From the NCBI RefSeq assembly GCF_011047135.1, contig NZ_CP049255.1, positions 124,001-188,000 of the forward strand: a DNA stretch of 64,000 nucleotides. Direction: 5' to 3'. This document shows, one piece after another, positions 34,123 through 45,677 of this stretch. The stretch comes from Microbacterium endophyticum. GTDB taxonomy: Bacteria; Actinomycetota; Actinomycetes; Actinomycetales; Microbacteriaceae. Position 1 is the stretch's first letter, and each line of letters starts with the position of its first letter. The position numbers and the translations under genes are program-made. The notes under the pieces were generated by a model. That model was not told the origin of the DNA. It saw only the letters and a list, made by a program, of their open reading frames with translations, and did no database searches.

Positions 34123-35744
34123 TGAGCTTTGAGCTCAAATTGACGGGGCACGTGAAGTCGGTTGTTGACCGTACACTTCCGGGCCTCGTCGCCTCCCTTG
34201 TCGCTTCGGGCATCACCGCCCAAGATGACACGCTGTGGGGAACCGCAGCGCAAGATGAAGCTTCTCGTCGACTCGGGTGGGTAAACGCTGTCAGCGTTTC
34301 CCGCCCGCTCGTCGCGGAGATTGAGTCGCTACGGGAGGTGCTGCGAGGCCGCGGTGTCGCCCGTATCGTCCTCGCGGGGATGGGCGGCTCATCGCTCGCG
34401 CCAGAGGTCATCGCTCAGACTGCTGGCGTCCCACTGGTCATTCTCGATTCCACCGCGCCAGGTCAGGTGCTCGCTGCGATCGATGGTGACGCCGAAGCTG
34501 GGGGTTTGGCACAGACTGCGCTCGTTGTCTCATCGAAGTCGGGCTCGACCGTCGAGACCGATTCGGCGAAACGGGCTTTTGAAGTCGCATTCCGCGACAT
34601 TGGAATCGATCCCGCCGAACGAATCATCGTCGTAACCGATCCGGGTTCTCCCTTGGATACGGCCGCCCGGGCCGAGGGCTACACCGTCTTTAATGCCGAT
34701 CCGACCGTTGGCGGACGTTACTCGGCACTCACTGCGTTCGGGCTCGTCCCCGCGGGCCTTGCAGGCGTCGACATCAGCGAATTGCTCGATGAAGCAGATG
34801 CAACGCTCCTTGAAGTTGCAATCGACTCCCCCGACAACCCAGCCCTCGTGCTCGCAGCAGCTATCGCCGGCGGCGAGCCTCGGCGCGACAAACTCGGTCT
34901 GGTAACCGACGGCACGCACATCATCGGGCTCCCCGACTGGATCGAACAGCTGGTCGCAGAGTCCACCGGCAAAGGCGGAACCGGCATCCTTCCCGTTGTA
35001 CTCCTGCCTGTCTCCCCCGAACTAGAGAGCAAGCCTGCCGATCTCCAAATCGTGAGACTCGTTGGCGAAGCACATGAGTTTCATCTTTTCGCTCACCACG
35101 AGGGTGAGATTCTCGTTAGTGGTTCGCTTGGCGCACAGTTCGTGGTGTGGGAGTACGCCACGGCAGTCGCAGGCCGCATTCTAGGAATCAACCCCTTCGA
35201 CCAGCCAGATGTCGAGTCAGCCAAGTCCGCAACTCGAGGTCTCTTGGATGCGCGCCCCGCGCCGACAACACCCGCCTTCGCACTCGATGGTGTAGAAGTT
35301 CGTGTGTCAGATCCCGAGCTTGCGGCGTCCGGGACGATATCGGGTGTGCTCGAAGCCCTTTGGAAGCTCGTCCCAGCTGACGGATACGTAGCGGTTCAGG
35401 CATATGTCAACCGCCTTGAACTCTCACAGATTCAAGGGCTACGCGAGCTCGTGGCTGCTGACTCCGGTCGTCCGACGACGTTCGGATGGGGTCCCCGTTT
35501 TCTTCACTCAACCGGGCAGTTCCACAAGGGCGGGCCGGCAAACGGGGTGTTCTTGCAGATTCTCGAGAACACCGACGTCGATCTCGAAGTACCCGGACAG
35601 TCCTTTACGTTCGGCGAGTTGATCCGCGCTCAAGCTGCGGGCGACGAAGCGGTTCTGGCGAACGATCATGGACGCCCAGTCGTGACTTTGACGCTGACAG
35701 ATCCGCAAGCCGATGTTCTCTCTTTATTCGAAGCGGCCCAGTAG
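34122..35744 (+). CDS. pgi: Glucose-6-phosphate isomerase
   Basis: The 540-residue phosphoglucose isomerase has VLAGMGGSSLAPEVI, VVSSKSGSTVETDSAKRAF (phosphate-binding SIS motif), GGRYSALTAFGLVPAGLAG and FGWGPRFLHSTGQFHKGGP with catalytic residues. It is the SIS-domain form often found fused to or beside transaldolase in actinobacteria. The frame opens at 34062, but the ATG at 34122, one base into the tal stop, is the sensible start. Its place between tal and zwf links glycolysis to the pentose phosphate pathway. Confidence 0.95.
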   Translation: MSFELKLTGHVKSVVDRTLPGLVASLVASGITAQDDTLWGTAAQDEASRRLGWVNAVSVSRPLVAEIESLREVLRGRGVARIVLAGMGGSSLAPEVIAQTAGVPLVILDSTAPGQVLAAIDGDAEAGGLAQTALVVSSKSGSTVETDSAKRAFEVAFRDIGIDPAERIIVVTDPGSPLDTAARAEGYTVFNADPTVGGRYSALTAFGLVPAGLAGVDISELLDEADATLLEVAIDSPDNPALVLAAAIAGGEPRRDKLGLVTDGTHIIGLPDWIEQLVAESTGKGGTGILPVVLLPVSPELESKPADLQIVRLVGEAHEFHLFAHHEGEILVSGSLGAQFVVWEYATAVAGRILGINPFDQPDVESAKSATRGLLDARPAPTTPAFALDGVEVRVSDPELAASGTISGVLEALWKLVPADGYVAVQAYVNRLELSQIQGLRELVAADSGRPTTFGWGPRFLHSTGQFHKGGPANGVFLQILENTDVDLEVPGQSFTFGELIRAQAAGDEAVLANDHGRPVVTLTLTDPQADVLSLFEAAQ

Positions 35745-35756
35745 GAGCAGTTGCTG

Positions 35757-37307
35757 ATGGTGGTAGAAATTTCGCGGGGTAACAATCCGTTGCGCGACCC
35801 CGACGATCGGCGTCTTAATCGCATTGCGGGCCCAAGCGCTCTCGTCATCTTCGGTGTGACAGGAGATCTGTCCCGCAAGAAGCTGATGCCTGCTGTGTAC
35901 GATCTTGCCAACCGTGGTCTCCTTCCACCCGGCTTCGCACTTGTCGGATTCGCCCGACGCGACTGGGAGGATCAGGACTTTGCGAATGTGGTGTACGACG
36001 CTGTCAAAGAGCACGCACGCACAGAGTTCCGAGACGAGACCTGGCAGCAACTTCTTCAGGGAATCCGTTTTGTTTCTGGCGAATTCGGTGATCCGGAAGC
36101 ATTCCGTCGCCTTCGGGAAACAGTCGAAAAGCTCGACGTGGAACGCGGGACGATGGGCAACCATGCCTATTACCTGTCGATACCCCCCAAGGGTTTCGCT
36201 GAAGTGGCGAAACAGCTAAAAGATTCTGGTCTGGTCGACGAAACAGCGGACAATCCGGAGGGCTGGCGACGAGTCGTCATCGAGAAACCGTTCGGACACG
36301 ACCTTGCGTCGGCACGTGAGCTCAACGACTCACTTCGAACCGCATTCCCTGCCGACTCGATTTTCCGCATCGATCACTACCTCGGCAAAGAGACCGTGCA
36401 GAACATCCTGGCGCTTCGTTTCGCAAACGAACTCTACGAGCCGCTCTGGAACCGCAACTACGTCGATCACGTGCAGATCACGATGGCCGAGGACATCGGC
36501 GTCGGTGGCCGCGCGGGATACTACGACGGAATCGGCGCAGCGCGCGACGTAATACAGAACCACCTGCTGCAGCTTCTCGCCTTGACCGCGATGGAAGAGC
36601 CGATTACTTTCAACGCAGCAGATTTGCGTGCTGAGAAAGAGAAGGTGCTTGCGGCAGTCTCGTTGCCGGAGGATCTCTCGGAGGCGACGGCACGAGGCCA
36701 GTATGCCGGTGGCTGGCAGGGTGGTGAACACGTGCCCGGCTTCCTCGAAGAGGACGGCATGGACCCAGAATCGGCAACCGAAACGTATGCCGCCATCAAG
36801 CTAGAAATCAACACTCGACGTTGGGCTGGTGTGCCGTTCTACCTGCGTGCCGGCAAACGCCTCGGTCGTCGAGTGACGGAGATCGCAGTCGTTTTCAAAC
36901 GATCTCCGGAACACCTCTTTAGCCGAAGCCAGACATCCGGTCTGGGACAAAATGCGCTTGTCATCCGTGTTCAGCCTGATGAGGGCGTCACGATTCGCTT
37001 CGGCTCCAAAGTTCCCGGAGCCGGCACCCAAGTGCGCGATGTGACGATGGACTTCGGATACGGACATGCGTTCACGGAGGCTAGCCCCGAGGCTTACGAA
37101 CGCTTGATTCTCGACGTACTTTTGGGCGATCCTCCCCTGTTTCCGCGACACGAAGAGGTCGAGCTGAGCTGGAAGATACTCGATCCCATCGAAGAGTTCT
37201 GGAGCGCACAAAGCGGACCTCTTGAACAATATTCCCCGGGCTCGTGGGGTCCGGCGGCAGCCGATGAACTCCTCGCCCGTGACGGCCGAACCTGGAGGCG
37301 TCCATGA
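35757..37307 (+). CDS. zwf: Glucose-6-phosphate 1-dehydrogenase
   Basis: The 516-residue enzyme carries out the NADP-dependent first step of the pentose phosphate pathway. It has [19 protein letters not shown] (dinucleotide binding), [14 protein letters not shown], the substrate motif [16 protein letters not shown] with catalytic His, and [24 protein letters not shown] across the pgi stop is spaced about nine bases from the ATG at 35757. It overlaps opcA by four bases. OpcA is the usual actinobacterial partner of Zwf. Confidence 0.96.
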   Translation: MVVEISRGNNPLRDPDDRRLNRIAGPSALVIFGVTGDLSRKKLMPAVYDLANRGLLPPGFALVGFARRDWEDQDFANVVYDAVKEHARTEFRDETWQQLLQGIRFVSGEFGDPEAFRRLRETVEKLDVERGTMGNHAYYLSIPPKGFAEVAKQLKDSGLVDETADNPEGWRRVVIEKPFGHDLASARELNDSLRTAFPADSIFRIDHYLGKETVQNILALRFANELYEPLWNRNYVDHVQITMAEDIGVGGRAGYYDGIGAARDVIQNHLLQLLALTAMEEPITFNAADLRAEKEKVLAAVSLPEDLSEATARGQYAGGWQGGEHVPGFLEEDGMDPESATETYAAIKLEINTRRWAGVPFYLRAGKRLGRRVTEIAVVFKRSPEHLFSRSQTSGLGQNALVIRVQPDEGVTIRFGSKVPGAGTQVRDVTMDFGYGHAFTEASPEAYERLILDVLLGDPPLFPRHEEVELSWKILDPIEEFWSAQSGPLEQYSPGSWGPAAADELLARDGRTWRRP

Positions 37308-38245
37308 TCGTCGATATGCCCGACACGAACGTGAGTAAAATTACGCGCGCACTCGTTAGCGTGCGCGAAGAGGGTGGCGCTGTTGCGCTCGGCCGAGTTC
37401 TCACGTTGATCATTGTGACTCGTCACGGTGCTGAGGAAGAAGTAATCGAGGCGGCGAATGATGCGTCGCGAGAGCACCCCATGCGTGTCATCGTGCTCAT
37501 GATCGGTGAAAGCGATGAAGAACCCCGACTCGACGCTCAAATTCGAGTGGGTGGAGACGCCGGCGCAAGCGAGGTCGTTCTTCTAAGCGCCCACGGGGCG
37601 ACCGGATCCAACGCCGAGAGTCTGGTGACGGGGCTACTCCTTCCCGATGCTCCTGTGGTCGCTTGGTGGCCCACACAGACGCCGGATCAGCCCTCGCGCT
37701 CATCGATCGGCAAGATTGCCCAGCGCCGCATTACGGATGCCGCCACGCAGCCGGATCCTTCGGCATGGGTTGGCGCTCTCGGCGCCCACTACAGCCCTGG
37801 TGACACTGATTTCGCTTGGACCCGGATCACGCGCTGGCGCGAGCAGCTCGCCGCAGTCCTCGATCAGCCACCGTTCGAGCCGGTAACCGAGGTTGAAGTT
37901 CTCGGCGCCGCTGATTCACCATCCACACCCCTTCTGGCCGCATGGCTCCGGTTAAAACTCGACGTCCCGGTGGTGTGGCGCTATCTCCCGACCGATGAGT
38001 GGGCCAGTGGCATCAAGTCCGTGCGACTCACACGGGAAAGTGGCGACACGCTGTTGGAACGTCCAGACGCGGTAACTGCTGTTTTGACCCAACCCGGTCA
38101 GCCCAGCCACGATCTCGCGTTCCCGCGTCGTACACTGCGTGAGTGCCTGGCAGAAGAGCTACGAAGCCTCGACCCCGACATCCTTTACGGTCGAGTCATC
38201 ACGGACGGGTGGGATCTTCTGTCGACCCCGCCCACGGAGGAATGA
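37304..38245 (+). CDS. opcA: Glucose-6-phosphate dehydrogenase assembly protein OpcA
   Basis: The 313-residue OpcA protein has [51 protein letters not shown] and [24 protein letters not shown]. In cyanobacteria and actinobacteria OpcA binds and activates glucose-6-phosphate dehydrogenase. The start overlaps zwf by four bases (ATGA), matching a fixed protein partnership. The function of individual residues is not known. Confidence 0.94.
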   Translation: MIVDMPDTNVSKITRALVSVREEGGAVALGRVLTLIIVTRHGAEEEVIEAANDASREHPMRVIVLMIGESDEEPRLDAQIRVGGDAGASEVVLLSAHGATGSNAESLVTGLLLPDAPVVAWWPTQTPDQPSRSSIGKIAQRRITDAATQPDPSAWVGALGAHYSPGDTDFAWTRITRWREQLAAVLDQPPFEPVTEVEVLGAADSPSTPLLAAWLRLKLDVPVVWRYLPTDEWASGIKSVRLTRESGDTLLERPDAVTAVLTQPGQPSHDLAFPRRTLRECLAEELRSLDPDILYGRVITDGWDLLSTPPTEE

Positions 38246-38246
38246 C

Positions 38247-39026
38247 ATGACAAGTACTGTCAGCGAGAAACGCGTCATCATTAGCCCCGATGCCGCGCAC
38301 CTTGCGGCAATGGTCTCAAAGAAGTTCCTCAATCGCGTTGTGCGTCGTATCGAGGGTGATCGGCTTGCGCACATTGTGCTGACGGGTGGCTCGATGGGTG
38401 GAGCTGTCTTGGCAGCCGCTGCGAACAATCCGCTCTCCCAGCAAATCGACTGGTCCAAGGTTCACTTCTGGTGGGGCGACGAGAGGTTTGTGTCCTCAAC
38501 TGATGCTGACCGCAATGATGTTCAAGCACGTGCCGCTTTTCTCGACGCGATCGACATCCCCGCGTCCAATATCCACGCGGTAGCGTCGACGGATTCCGGG
38601 GAGGATATCGACGCGGCAGCTGCAGCGTATGCCGAGGAGCTCGCGCAGTTCGCAACGGCAGAGCACGCTTGGCCAGCCTTCGATATCTGCTTTTTGGGCG
38701 TTGGACCAGATGCGCACATCGCGTCTCTCTTCCCAGATCGGGCCGAAATTCAGGTGACTGATCGCGCGACTGTCGCGGTTCGCGACTCCCCGAAGCCGCC
38801 ACCAAACCGCGTCAGCTTGACTAGACCTGTGATCAATTCAGCAAAACGCGTGTGGCTCGTGATGTCTGGGCCAGATAAGGCGGCAGCACTCGGTCTCGCT
38901 TTAGCCGGTGCTAGTTACGAGAGCGTTCCTGCAGCCGGCGCCAAGGGCCGCCGTCGCACGGCATTCTTCGTCGACGAAGCAGCGGCCTCGCAGGTACCGC
39001 CCGAACTCATCGACGGAGAATATTAG
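38247..39026 (+). CDS. pgl: 6-phosphogluconolactonase
   Basis: The 259-residue enzyme of the NagB/DevB fold hydrolyses 6-phosphogluconolactone, the Zwf product. VLTGGSMGGAVLAAAA is the phosphate loop, VHFWWGDERFVSSTDADRND follows, and FLGVGPDAHIASLFP is the active-site GxGxDGH-like motif, with Pro-Asp-Ala in place of Asp-Gly, a small deviation. SPKPPPNRVSLT is typical. The ATG at 38247 follows ACGGAGG. It is the last gene of the operon and is followed by an intrinsic terminator. Confidence 0.93.
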   Translation: MTSTVSEKRVIISPDAAHLAAMVSKKFLNRVVRRIEGDRLAHIVLTGGSMGGAVLAAAANNPLSQQIDWSKVHFWWGDERFVSSTDADRNDVQARAAFLDAIDIPASNIHAVASTDSGEDIDAAAAAYAEELAQFATAEHAWPAFDICFLGVGPDAHIASLFPDRAEIQVTDRATVAVRDSPKPPPNRVSLTRPVINSAKRVWLVMSGPDKAAALGLALAGASYESVPAAGAKGRRRTAFFVDEAAASQVPPELIDGEY

Positions 39027-39043
39027 TTCGACTGTTGTACCGA

Positions 39044-39083
39044 AGAGAAGAGCGGATACCTCATGGCATCCGCTCTTCTCTTT
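39044..39083. terminator. Bidirectional intrinsic terminator between pgl and rbpA
   Basis: Perfect 15-base arms (39044-39058 and 39069-39083) have the core AGAGCGGAT/ATCCGCTCT and end in CTTTT on the plus strand. It closes both the pentose phosphate operon and the opposing glycolytic/secG-rbpA unit. Confidence 0.9.
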
Positions 39084-39100
39084 TACACAGTTAGTACTGG

Positions 39101-39460
39101 TCAGCTCGGCTGCCCGCGACGTTCGCGAAGCTGTTGCAATGCATCGCCGAGAAGCGTCTCTGCTTCTTCATCGCTGCGACGCTCTTTGACGTATGCCAAG
39201 TGTGTCTTGTATGGCTCGTTCCGTGAGAGTGCTGGTGGATTCGCACGATCGCGCCCAGCGGGGAGCCCGGAGTGTGGGGAATCAATCGTTTCTGGAATCT
39301 CTTCTTCTGCAATACCGGCAGCAAAATGTCGCACGGTCTCGTTACCGAGCGCGTCCCAGTACGAGATTGAGACGCGATCCGCCTGAAAACCGCGATCTTG
39401 CTCGCCCATCGGGCCCGCCCCGACCCGCGTGCCACGAATAGCGTTTCCCCCAGTTGCCAT
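39101..39460 (-). CDS. rbpA: RNA polymerase-binding protein RbpA
   Basis: The 119-residue actinobacteria-specific protein binds RNA polymerase and the primary sigma factor and stabilises open complexes. The N-terminal tail NAIRGTRVGAGPMGEQDRGF, the core VSISYWDALGNETVRHFAAG, and the sigma-interaction region (YKTHLAYVKERRSDEEAETLLGDALQQLRERR) are recognisable. It has no Cys, so it is a zinc-free form. The frame opens at 39517, but the ATG at 39460, two bases after the secG stop and preceded by AAGGGAT, is the start. Confidence 0.92.
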   Translation of the reverse strand: MATGGNAIRGTRVGAGPMGEQDRGFQADRVSISYWDALGNETVRHFAAGIAEEEIPETIDSPHSGLPAGRDRANPPALSRNEPYKTHLAYVKERRSDEEAETLLGDALQQLRERRGQPS

Positions 39461-39462
39461 GG

Positions 39463-39711
39463 TTAGATCCCTTGAAACTTGGTGATGAGGCCGAGGGCCA
39501 CGATGGAGGTGAACCACGCGAGCGCGAGGATCACAGTGAAGCGATTGAGGTTACGCTCGGCGAGGCCGGATGACCCCAACGCTGAGCTCATACCCCCGCC
39601 GAACATGTCGGAGAGACCCCCACCGCGCCCCTTGTGGAGCAGGATGAGAAGGGTCAGCAAGAGGCTCGTGATGCCTAGAAGCACCTGGAGGACGAACTCG
39701 AGGATCTGCAC
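39463..39711 (-). CDS. secG: Preprotein translocase subunit SecG
   Basis: The 82-residue SecG has two transmembrane helices (about residues 4-24 and 58-76) joined by the conserved HKGRGGGLSDMFGGGMSSALGSSGLAERNLNR loop. It enhances SecYEG-mediated export. It starts at a GTG at 39711, 110 bases after tpiA, and is followed two bases later by rbpA. A 13-bp stem lies in the gap to tpiA. Confidence 0.96.
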   Translation of the reverse strand: MQILEFVLQVLLGITSLLLTLLILLHKGRGGGLSDMFGGGMSSALGSSGLAERNLNRFTVILALAWFTSIVALGLITKFQGI

Positions 39712-39779
39712 AGTCTTTTCGGCCTTTCAGTACGCACCCGTCGAAGCGCACGGTTTTCAAGTATACGGGTAGACGTGTC

Positions 39780-39815
39780 GCGATCTGTGACCAGATTTCT
39801 CCGGTCACAGATCGC
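39780..39815 (-). terminator. Stable stem-loop between tpiA and secG
   Basis: GCGATCTGTGACC (39780-39792) pairs perfectly with GGTCACAGATCGC (39803-39815) around a 10-base loop. There is no T-tract on the minus strand, so it may be a partial terminator, a processing site or an mRNA-stability element separating tpiA from secG-rbpA. Confidence 0.5.
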
Positions 39816-39821
39816 TCGACG

Positions 39822-40610
39822 TCAAACTCCGACGTGCTTCTGGAATCGGATAATTGCTGCGAACTCGTCGGCGACCAAACTCGCGCCTCCGACGAGCGCG
39901 CCATCAACGTCAGGTTCACGCATGAAGCTCGCGATGTTGTTGGACTTTACAGACCCGCCGTAGAGCACACGCGTGCGCTCCGCTGCTTCGGTGCCAAGCT
40001 TGTCGGCCACGACCGCGCGCAGTGTCGCGCACACTTCCTGAGCTTGTTCAGGCGTCGCAGCTTGACCTGAGCCAATGGCCCACACCGGCTCGTATGCCAC
40101 CACGATGTCGGCCGCTGCCGGTACGTTCTCCAACGCAGCCTGCAACTGACCGACCGGGACGGCGCTCGCACCGAACTTCTCGAGATCTTCGGCCGTCTCT
40201 CCCACGCAAATGACGGGAACGACGCCATGACGCAGTGCGGCTTGCACCTTGCTGGCTACAACCTCATCGTTATCGTTGTGATACTCGCGTCGCTCAGAAT
40301 GCCCGATGATCACGTACTCGCAATCGAGCTTCGCAAGAAATGCTCCCGAGACTTCACCGGTGTACGCACCGGAATCGTGTGAGGAAACGTCCTGCGCGCC
40401 GAGTGCGAATGGAATCTTGTCGGCATCTACCAGCGTCTGCACTGTGCGCAGATCGGTAAACGGAGGAAAGACCGCAACCTCGACTGTGTCAGATTCGTGC
40501 TTCGCGTCTTTGAGAGCCCAGTGCAACTTCTGCACGAGAGCGACCGCCTGAAGATGATCGAGGTTCATCTTCCAGTTACCCGCAATAAGCGGCTTTCTGC
40601 TTACGACCAT
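39822..40610 (-). CDS. tpiA: Triosephosphate isomerase
   Basis: The 262-residue TIM barrel has [14 protein letters not shown] (catalytic Asn-x-Lys), [14 protein letters not shown] (His), [23 protein letters not shown] (catalytic Glu and loop 6) and [11 protein letters not shown]. It interconverts dihydroxyacetone phosphate and glyceraldehyde 3-phosphate. Its first 10 bases overlap the end of pgk, so it is translationally coupled in the gap-pgk-tpiA operon. Confidence 0.97.
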   Translation of the reverse strand: MVVSRKPLIAGNWKMNLDHLQAVALVQKLHWALKDAKHESDTVEVAVFPPFTDLRTVQTLVDADKIPFALGAQDVSSHDSGAYTGEVSGAFLAKLDCEYVIIGHSERREYHNDNDEVVASKVQAALRHGVVPVICVGETAEDLEKFGASAVPVGQLQAALENVPAAADIVVAYEPVWAIGSGQAATPEQAQEVCATLRAVVADKLGTEAAERTRVLYGGSVKSNNIASFMREPDVDGALVGGASLVADEFAAIIRFQKHVGV

Positions 40611-41815
40611 CCGAGTACTTCCAATCCGGGGAGTTTCTTGCCCTCGAGGAATTCGAGGCTTGCACCGCCTCCGGTAGAGATGTGGCCGAATGCCGCATCT
40701 TCGAAGCCGAGCTGGCGTACCGCTGCTGCCGAGTCGCCGCCACCGACGACGCTGAGGCCGTCTACTTCGGTGAGCGCCCCAGCGACCGTCTTTGTTCCGG
40801 CCGCGAAGGCTTCCATCTCGAACACGCCCATCGGACCATTCCAGAACACGGTCTTTGACCGGCGGATGACGTCTGCAAACAGCTCAGCCGTGCGCGGTCC
40901 GATATCCAGGCCGAGTCCCGATGCGCCGAACGGCGTTGCCTCAAGCGCGTCCGCGTCCGCAACGACATGGTCTGCGTCAGCCGCAAACGATGCCGCCACA
41001 ACGGCGTCCACGGGAAGGACAATCTCCACGCCGCGTGCTTTCGCGTCAGCAATGTAGCCGCGAACCGTTTCGAGTTGGTCTTTCTCCAGCAAGCTGGCAC
41101 CCACGGAGTGTCCCTGAGCGGCGAGGAACGTGAACATCATGCCGCCACCAACGAGGATCGTGTTGACTCGCGGAAGAAGATGCTCGATCACTCCGAGCTT
41201 GTCGCTAACCTTCGATCCTCCCAGCACGACCGCGTACGGACGCTCGGGGTTCTCGGTTAGGCGATCGAGGACCTCGACCTCTTTTTCGATCAAGAAGCCG
41301 GCAGCCGACGGCAGGATCTCTGCGAGCTCGAAGACGCTCGCTTGCTTTCGATGAACGACACCGAAACCATCCGAAACGAGAGCGTCGCCAAGTCCAGCGA
41401 GCTGCCGGGCGAAAGCGCGTCGCTCGTCTGCATCCTTCGAGGTCTCGCCGGGGTTGAACCGCAGATTCTCGATGACGGTGACGTCTCCGTCTTCGAGAGC
41501 TGCGACAGCCTCAGCCGCGGACTCGCCTACGGTGTCCCGCGCAAAAGCAATTGGCTTCCCCAGCAGCTCGGAGAGGCGCTGCGCCACGGGTTCGAGACTG
41601 TATTTCGGATTTGGCTCACCGTCGGGGCGTCCGAGGTGTGAGCAAACAATCAAACGAGCGCCCTGATCGATCAGGGCGTTGAGAGTGGGAAGCGTCGCCC
41701 GTACGCGACCATCGTCCGTGATGACCCCGTCCCGCAAGGGGACGTTGAGGTCAGCACGGACGATGATCCGCTTACCAGCGAGCGAACCCAACGAGTCGAG
41801 GGTACGCAGTGACAT
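40601..41815 (-). CDS. pgk: Phosphoglycerate kinase
   Basis: The 404-residue kinase has the signature [15 protein letters not shown], then [46 protein letters not shown] [19 protein letters not shown], and [16 protein letters not shown] for nucleotide binding. It makes ATP from 1,3-bisphosphoglycerate. Nine bases separate it from gap upstream, and tpiA overlaps its end by ten. Confidence 0.97.
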   Translation of the reverse strand: MSLRTLDSLGSLAGKRIIVRADLNVPLRDGVITDDGRVRATLPTLNALIDQGARLIVCSHLGRPDGEPNPKYSLEPVAQRLSELLGKPIAFARDTVGESAAEAVAALEDGDVTVIENLRFNPGETSKDADERRAFARQLAGLGDALVSDGFGVVHRKQASVFELAEILPSAAGFLIEKEVEVLDRLTENPERPYAVVLGGSKVSDKLGVIEHLLPRVNTILVGGGMMFTFLAAQGHSVGASLLEKDQLETVRGYIADAKARGVEIVLPVDAVVAASFAADADHVVADADALEATPFGASGLGLDIGPRTAELFADVIRRSKTVFWNGPMGVFEMEAFAAGTKTVAGALTEVDGLSVVGGGDSAAAVRQLGFEDAAFGHISTGGGASLEFLEGKKLPGLEVLGWS

Positions 41816-41824
41816 GATCGAGTC

Positions 41825-42853
<1,029 letters not shown>

Positions 42854-42938
42854 TTAGCGCTTTAGCGCCTTCGTTCCCCGGGTGGACGACCCGGAGATGG
42901 GGGGTCGTGCGGGTGCGACAACTCCCCGTAAGAAGGTA

Positions 42939-42972
42939 GCCTCGGAGCCTCGGTGAGCGAGGTCTCCGAGGC
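42939..42972 (-). terminator. GC-rich hairpin after sodA
   Basis: GCCTCGGAG (42939-42947) pairs with CTCCGAGGC (42964-42972), and the inner CCTCG pairs with CGAGG, leaving one bulged T. The following minus-strand sequence has only short T-runs. It is probably the sodA terminator, located 12 bases after the stop. Confidence 0.7.
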
Positions 42973-42984
42973 ATCCTTACCTAA

Positions 42985-43611
42985 TTACGACACTACCAGC
43001 AGACCCGCTGCCTTCTCGCGAGCTGTGACAAAACGCTCTTGGACGTTCGCCCAGTTGGCGATGTTCCAGAACGCCTTCACGTAGTCAGCACGGACGTTCT
43101 TGTAGTCGAGGTAGTACGCGTGCTCCCATACATCGAGCAGCAACACGGGAACGGTGCCGGCAGCGAACTGTGCCTGCTGGTCGAAGAACTGCTGGATGAT
43201 GAGGTTCTCGCCGATGGAGTCCCAGAACAGGCCAGCCCAACCGGAACCCTGCACTCCGAGTGCAGCAGCGGTGAAGTGAGCCCGGAACTTGTCGAACGAA
43301 CCGAAGTTGTCATCGATCGCGGCCTCGAGTTCGCCGGTCGGCTTGTCTCCGCCGTTCGGCGAGAGGTTCGTCCAGAAGATCGAGTGGTTCGTGTGTCCAC
43401 CGAGGTTGAACGCGAGATCCTTCTCGAGCTTGTTGACGTTTGCGAAGTTCTCGGTGCTACGGGCTTCCGCGAGCTGCTCGAGGGCGGTGTTAGCGCCAGT
43501 CACGTAAGCCTGGTGGTGCTTGCTGTGGTGAAGCTCCATGATCGTCGCGCTGATGCTGGGCTCGAGCGCAGAGTAGTCGTAGGGGAGTTCGGGCAGCGTA
43601 TATGTCGCCAT
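42985..43611 (-). CDS. sodA: Superoxide dismutase (Mn/Fe family)
   Basis: The 208-residue enzyme starts [21 protein letters not shown] and has the four metal ligands: His in [10 protein letters not shown], His in [10 protein letters not shown], and Asp/His in [22 protein letters not shown] and [13 protein letters not shown] favour the manganese type, but cambialism cannot be excluded. The frame is open to 43689, but the ATG at 43611, preceded by GAAGAAGAG, is the family start. It detoxifies superoxide in the cytoplasm. It lies between whiA and gap on the same strand. Confidence 0.95.
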   Translation of the reverse strand: MATYTLPELPYDYSALEPSISATIMELHHSKHHQAYVTGANTALEQLAEARSTENFANVNKLEKDLAFNLGGHTNHSIFWTNLSPNGGDKPTGELEAAIDDNFGSFDKFRAHFTAAALGVQGSGWAGLFWDSIGENLIIQQFFDQQAQFAAGTVPVLLLDVWEHAYYLDYKNVRADYVKAFWNIANWANVQERFVTAREKAAGLLVVS

Positions 43612-43739
43612 TATCTCTTCTTCCTGTCGGCGCCGCTCAAGGAGATCCTCGCGCGGCGAGGGGGACGCAATCATCCTACCCAGCACCAACGACAGACGCG
43701 GGGGGCTTGATTCCCGGAAAACCCGGGTATAGCGAACTT

Positions 43740-44708
43740 TCAGTCTTCGGCTCCCACAGGAACTGCTGACTCAGTCCCAGGGATGCCGTCGATTTCAGCT
43801 TTCTTATCAGCCATCGCCAGCAGACGACGAATGCGTCCCGCGACGGCATCTTTCGTAAGCGGCGGATCCGCGTGGTGGCCGAGCTCGTCGAGGCTCGCGT
43901 CACGATGCGCGAGTCGTAGGTCGCCAGCTTCACGGAGATGATCAGGTACCGTATCGGCAAGAATTTCTAGTGCGCGCTCGACGCGGGCGCACGCAGCCAC
44001 CGCCGCCTGCGCAGACCGACGAAGGTTGGCATCGTCGAAATTGACAAGCCGATTCACACCCGCGCGCACTTCACGGCGCTGCCGAAGCTGGTCCCACTCC
44101 TCGGCTGCCAATCGCGCGCCCATTTCATGGAGAGTCTGACGAATGGCTTCACCCTCTCGCACCACAACGCGAGGCACGCCGCGCACTTCCCGAGCTTTCG
44201 ATGGAACTCCTATGCGGTGCGCAGCACCAACCAGAGCCATGGCCGCTTCCGGAGCAGGGCACGAGATTTCGAGGGCGGCGGAGCGTCCCGGGTCACTCAG
44301 ACTTCCGGCCGCAAGAAATGCGCCGCGCCAAATTGCGGCCAAGTCCGCCGGAGCACCGGTTGTGAGCTTGTTGGGTAGCCCCCGCACCGGCCGTCTGCGC
44401 TGATCGAGGAGGCCTGTCTGTCGAGCAAGCGTCTCTCCCCCATCGATGACACGCACTGCGAAATGGCCAGCCCCCGAGGACTGGACCGCAGCGAGCTGCG
44501 GTCGAACGCCGTATATCTCGACAAGATCCCGTGCAACCCGCCGCGCGAGCAGATCAGAGTCAAGCTCAGCCTCAACAGCGACACGGCCGGCGATCGAGTG
44601 GAGTCCTCCAGAAAATCTCAGGATCGTCGTCAGCTCTGCGACACGCGCGCTCGGGCGGGGATCACGCAGCCGCAGCAGTTCTGCCTTTACGTCGGCGGTC
44701 AGGGGCAC
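43740..44708 (-). CDS. whiA: DNA-binding regulator WhiA
   Basis: The 322-residue WhiA protein has an N-terminal LAGLIDADG-like homing-endonuclease fold ([24 protein letters not shown]) and a C-terminal helix-turn-helix ([43 protein letters not shown]). In Streptomyces it activates sporulation cell-division genes; in non-sporulating actinobacteria it is conserved and linked to division. It follows rapZ after 41 bases; the yvcK gene usually between them is absent. Confidence 0.95.
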   Translation of the reverse strand: MPLTADVKAELLRLRDPRPSARVAELTTILRFSGGLHSIAGRVAVEAELDSDLLARRVARDLVEIYGVRPQLAAVQSSGAGHFAVRVIDGGETLARQTGLLDQRRRPVRGLPNKLTTGAPADLAAIWRGAFLAAGSLSDPGRSAALEISCPAPEAAMALVGAAHRIGVPSKAREVRGVPRVVVREGEAIRQTLHEMGARLAAEEWDQLRQRREVRAGVNRLVNFDDANLRRSAQAAVAACARVERALEILADTVPDHLREAGDLRLAHRDASLDELGHHADPPLTKDAVAGRIRRLLAMADKKAEIDGIPGTESAVPVGAED

Positions 44709-44749
44709 GGCTCTCCTCGGGGTCTTACGATTCTCAATGACGTTCCAGC

Positions 44750-45628
44750 CTACTCGCGACCGAGGTCGCGATGTTTGACTCGGATGGCCACACCGGGAGT
44801 ATCGCCAAGAACACGGGCGAGTTCACGGGCGATCGCAACAGACCGGTGCTTACCGCCGGTGCACCCGACCGCAACAACCGAATGACGCTTGTTCTCACGC
44901 TGATAACCGGCAAGGACTGGGGTCAACGCGGCTGAGTACGCATCGAGAAACGTCCGTGCGCCGTCACGCGAGAGTACGAAATCACGCACCTCTGTGTCTT
45001 CACCGGTGAGGTTTCGCAGCTCTTCGACCCAGTATGGATTTGGGAGAAATCTCATGTCAGCGACAATGTCGGCGTCTGGCGGTAACCCATACTTGAACCC
45101 GAAGCTCATGATCGTCAGAGTGTGTCGGGCGGAGCCTTGGGCGCTGAAGAGGTCGTACACATGCGACGCCAGCTCGTGCACGTTATACGTCGAGGTGTCG
45201 ATAACAATGTCCGCGTTTTCACGGATCACTGCCAGCCGCTCGCGTTCCCGACGAATCCCATCGCTGATCGTGCCGTCTCCCTGCAGCGGATGCGGACGAC
45301 GAACAGCTTCGAACCGACGCACGAGAACATCGTCGGCCGCGTCCAAGAACACAGTGCGCGTCTGGCGCCCATCCCGAAGCGAACGGATTTCGCGAGGAAG
45401 TTCAGTAAAAAGTCCTCGCCCTCGAACATCGACGATCGCAGCGACCCGAGGGAGCACCCCTCCGGCGCGCTCCGTAATGTCGAGCAACGGAGTAAGCATT
45501 TGCGGAGGCAAATTGTCGACGACGTACCAGTCAAGATCTTCCAGCGCGTTCGCGACCGTCGATCTTCCCGCCCCCGACATTCCTGTCACAACGAGCACTT
45601 CGCCGGCCTGCTGAGGACCATCGGCCAT
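44750..45628 (-). CDS. rapZ: RNase adapter protein RapZ (YvcJ-type nucleotide-binding protein)
   Basis: The 292-residue protein has Walker [28 protein letters not shown], and the C-terminal domain [35 protein letters not shown] and [17 protein letters not shown]. In E. coli RapZ controls glucosamine-6-phosphate synthase through small RNAs. In Gram-positives the role is less clear, though the gene links to cell-wall precursor sensing. The ATG at 45628 is placed nine bases after AGGAGG. It is in the uvrA-uvrC-rapZ-whiA series. Confidence 0.95.
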   Translation of the reverse strand: MADGPQQAGEVLVVTGMSGAGRSTVANALEDLDWYVVDNLPPQMLTPLLDITERAGGVLPRVAAIVDVRGRGLFTELPREIRSLRDGRQTRTVFLDAADDVLVRRFEAVRRPHPLQGDGTISDGIRRERERLAVIRENADIVIDTSTYNVHELASHVYDLFSAQGSARHTLTIMSFGFKYGLPPDADIVADMRFLPNPYWVEELRNLTGEDTEVRDFVLSRDGARTFLDAYSAALTPVLAGYQRENKRHSVVAVGCTGGKHRSVAIARELARVLGDTPGVAIRVKHRDLGRE

Positions 45629-45677
45629 CTCACTACCTCCTCGCAAGCGAACCGAAACAGCGTTCGGTGCGTCCAGC

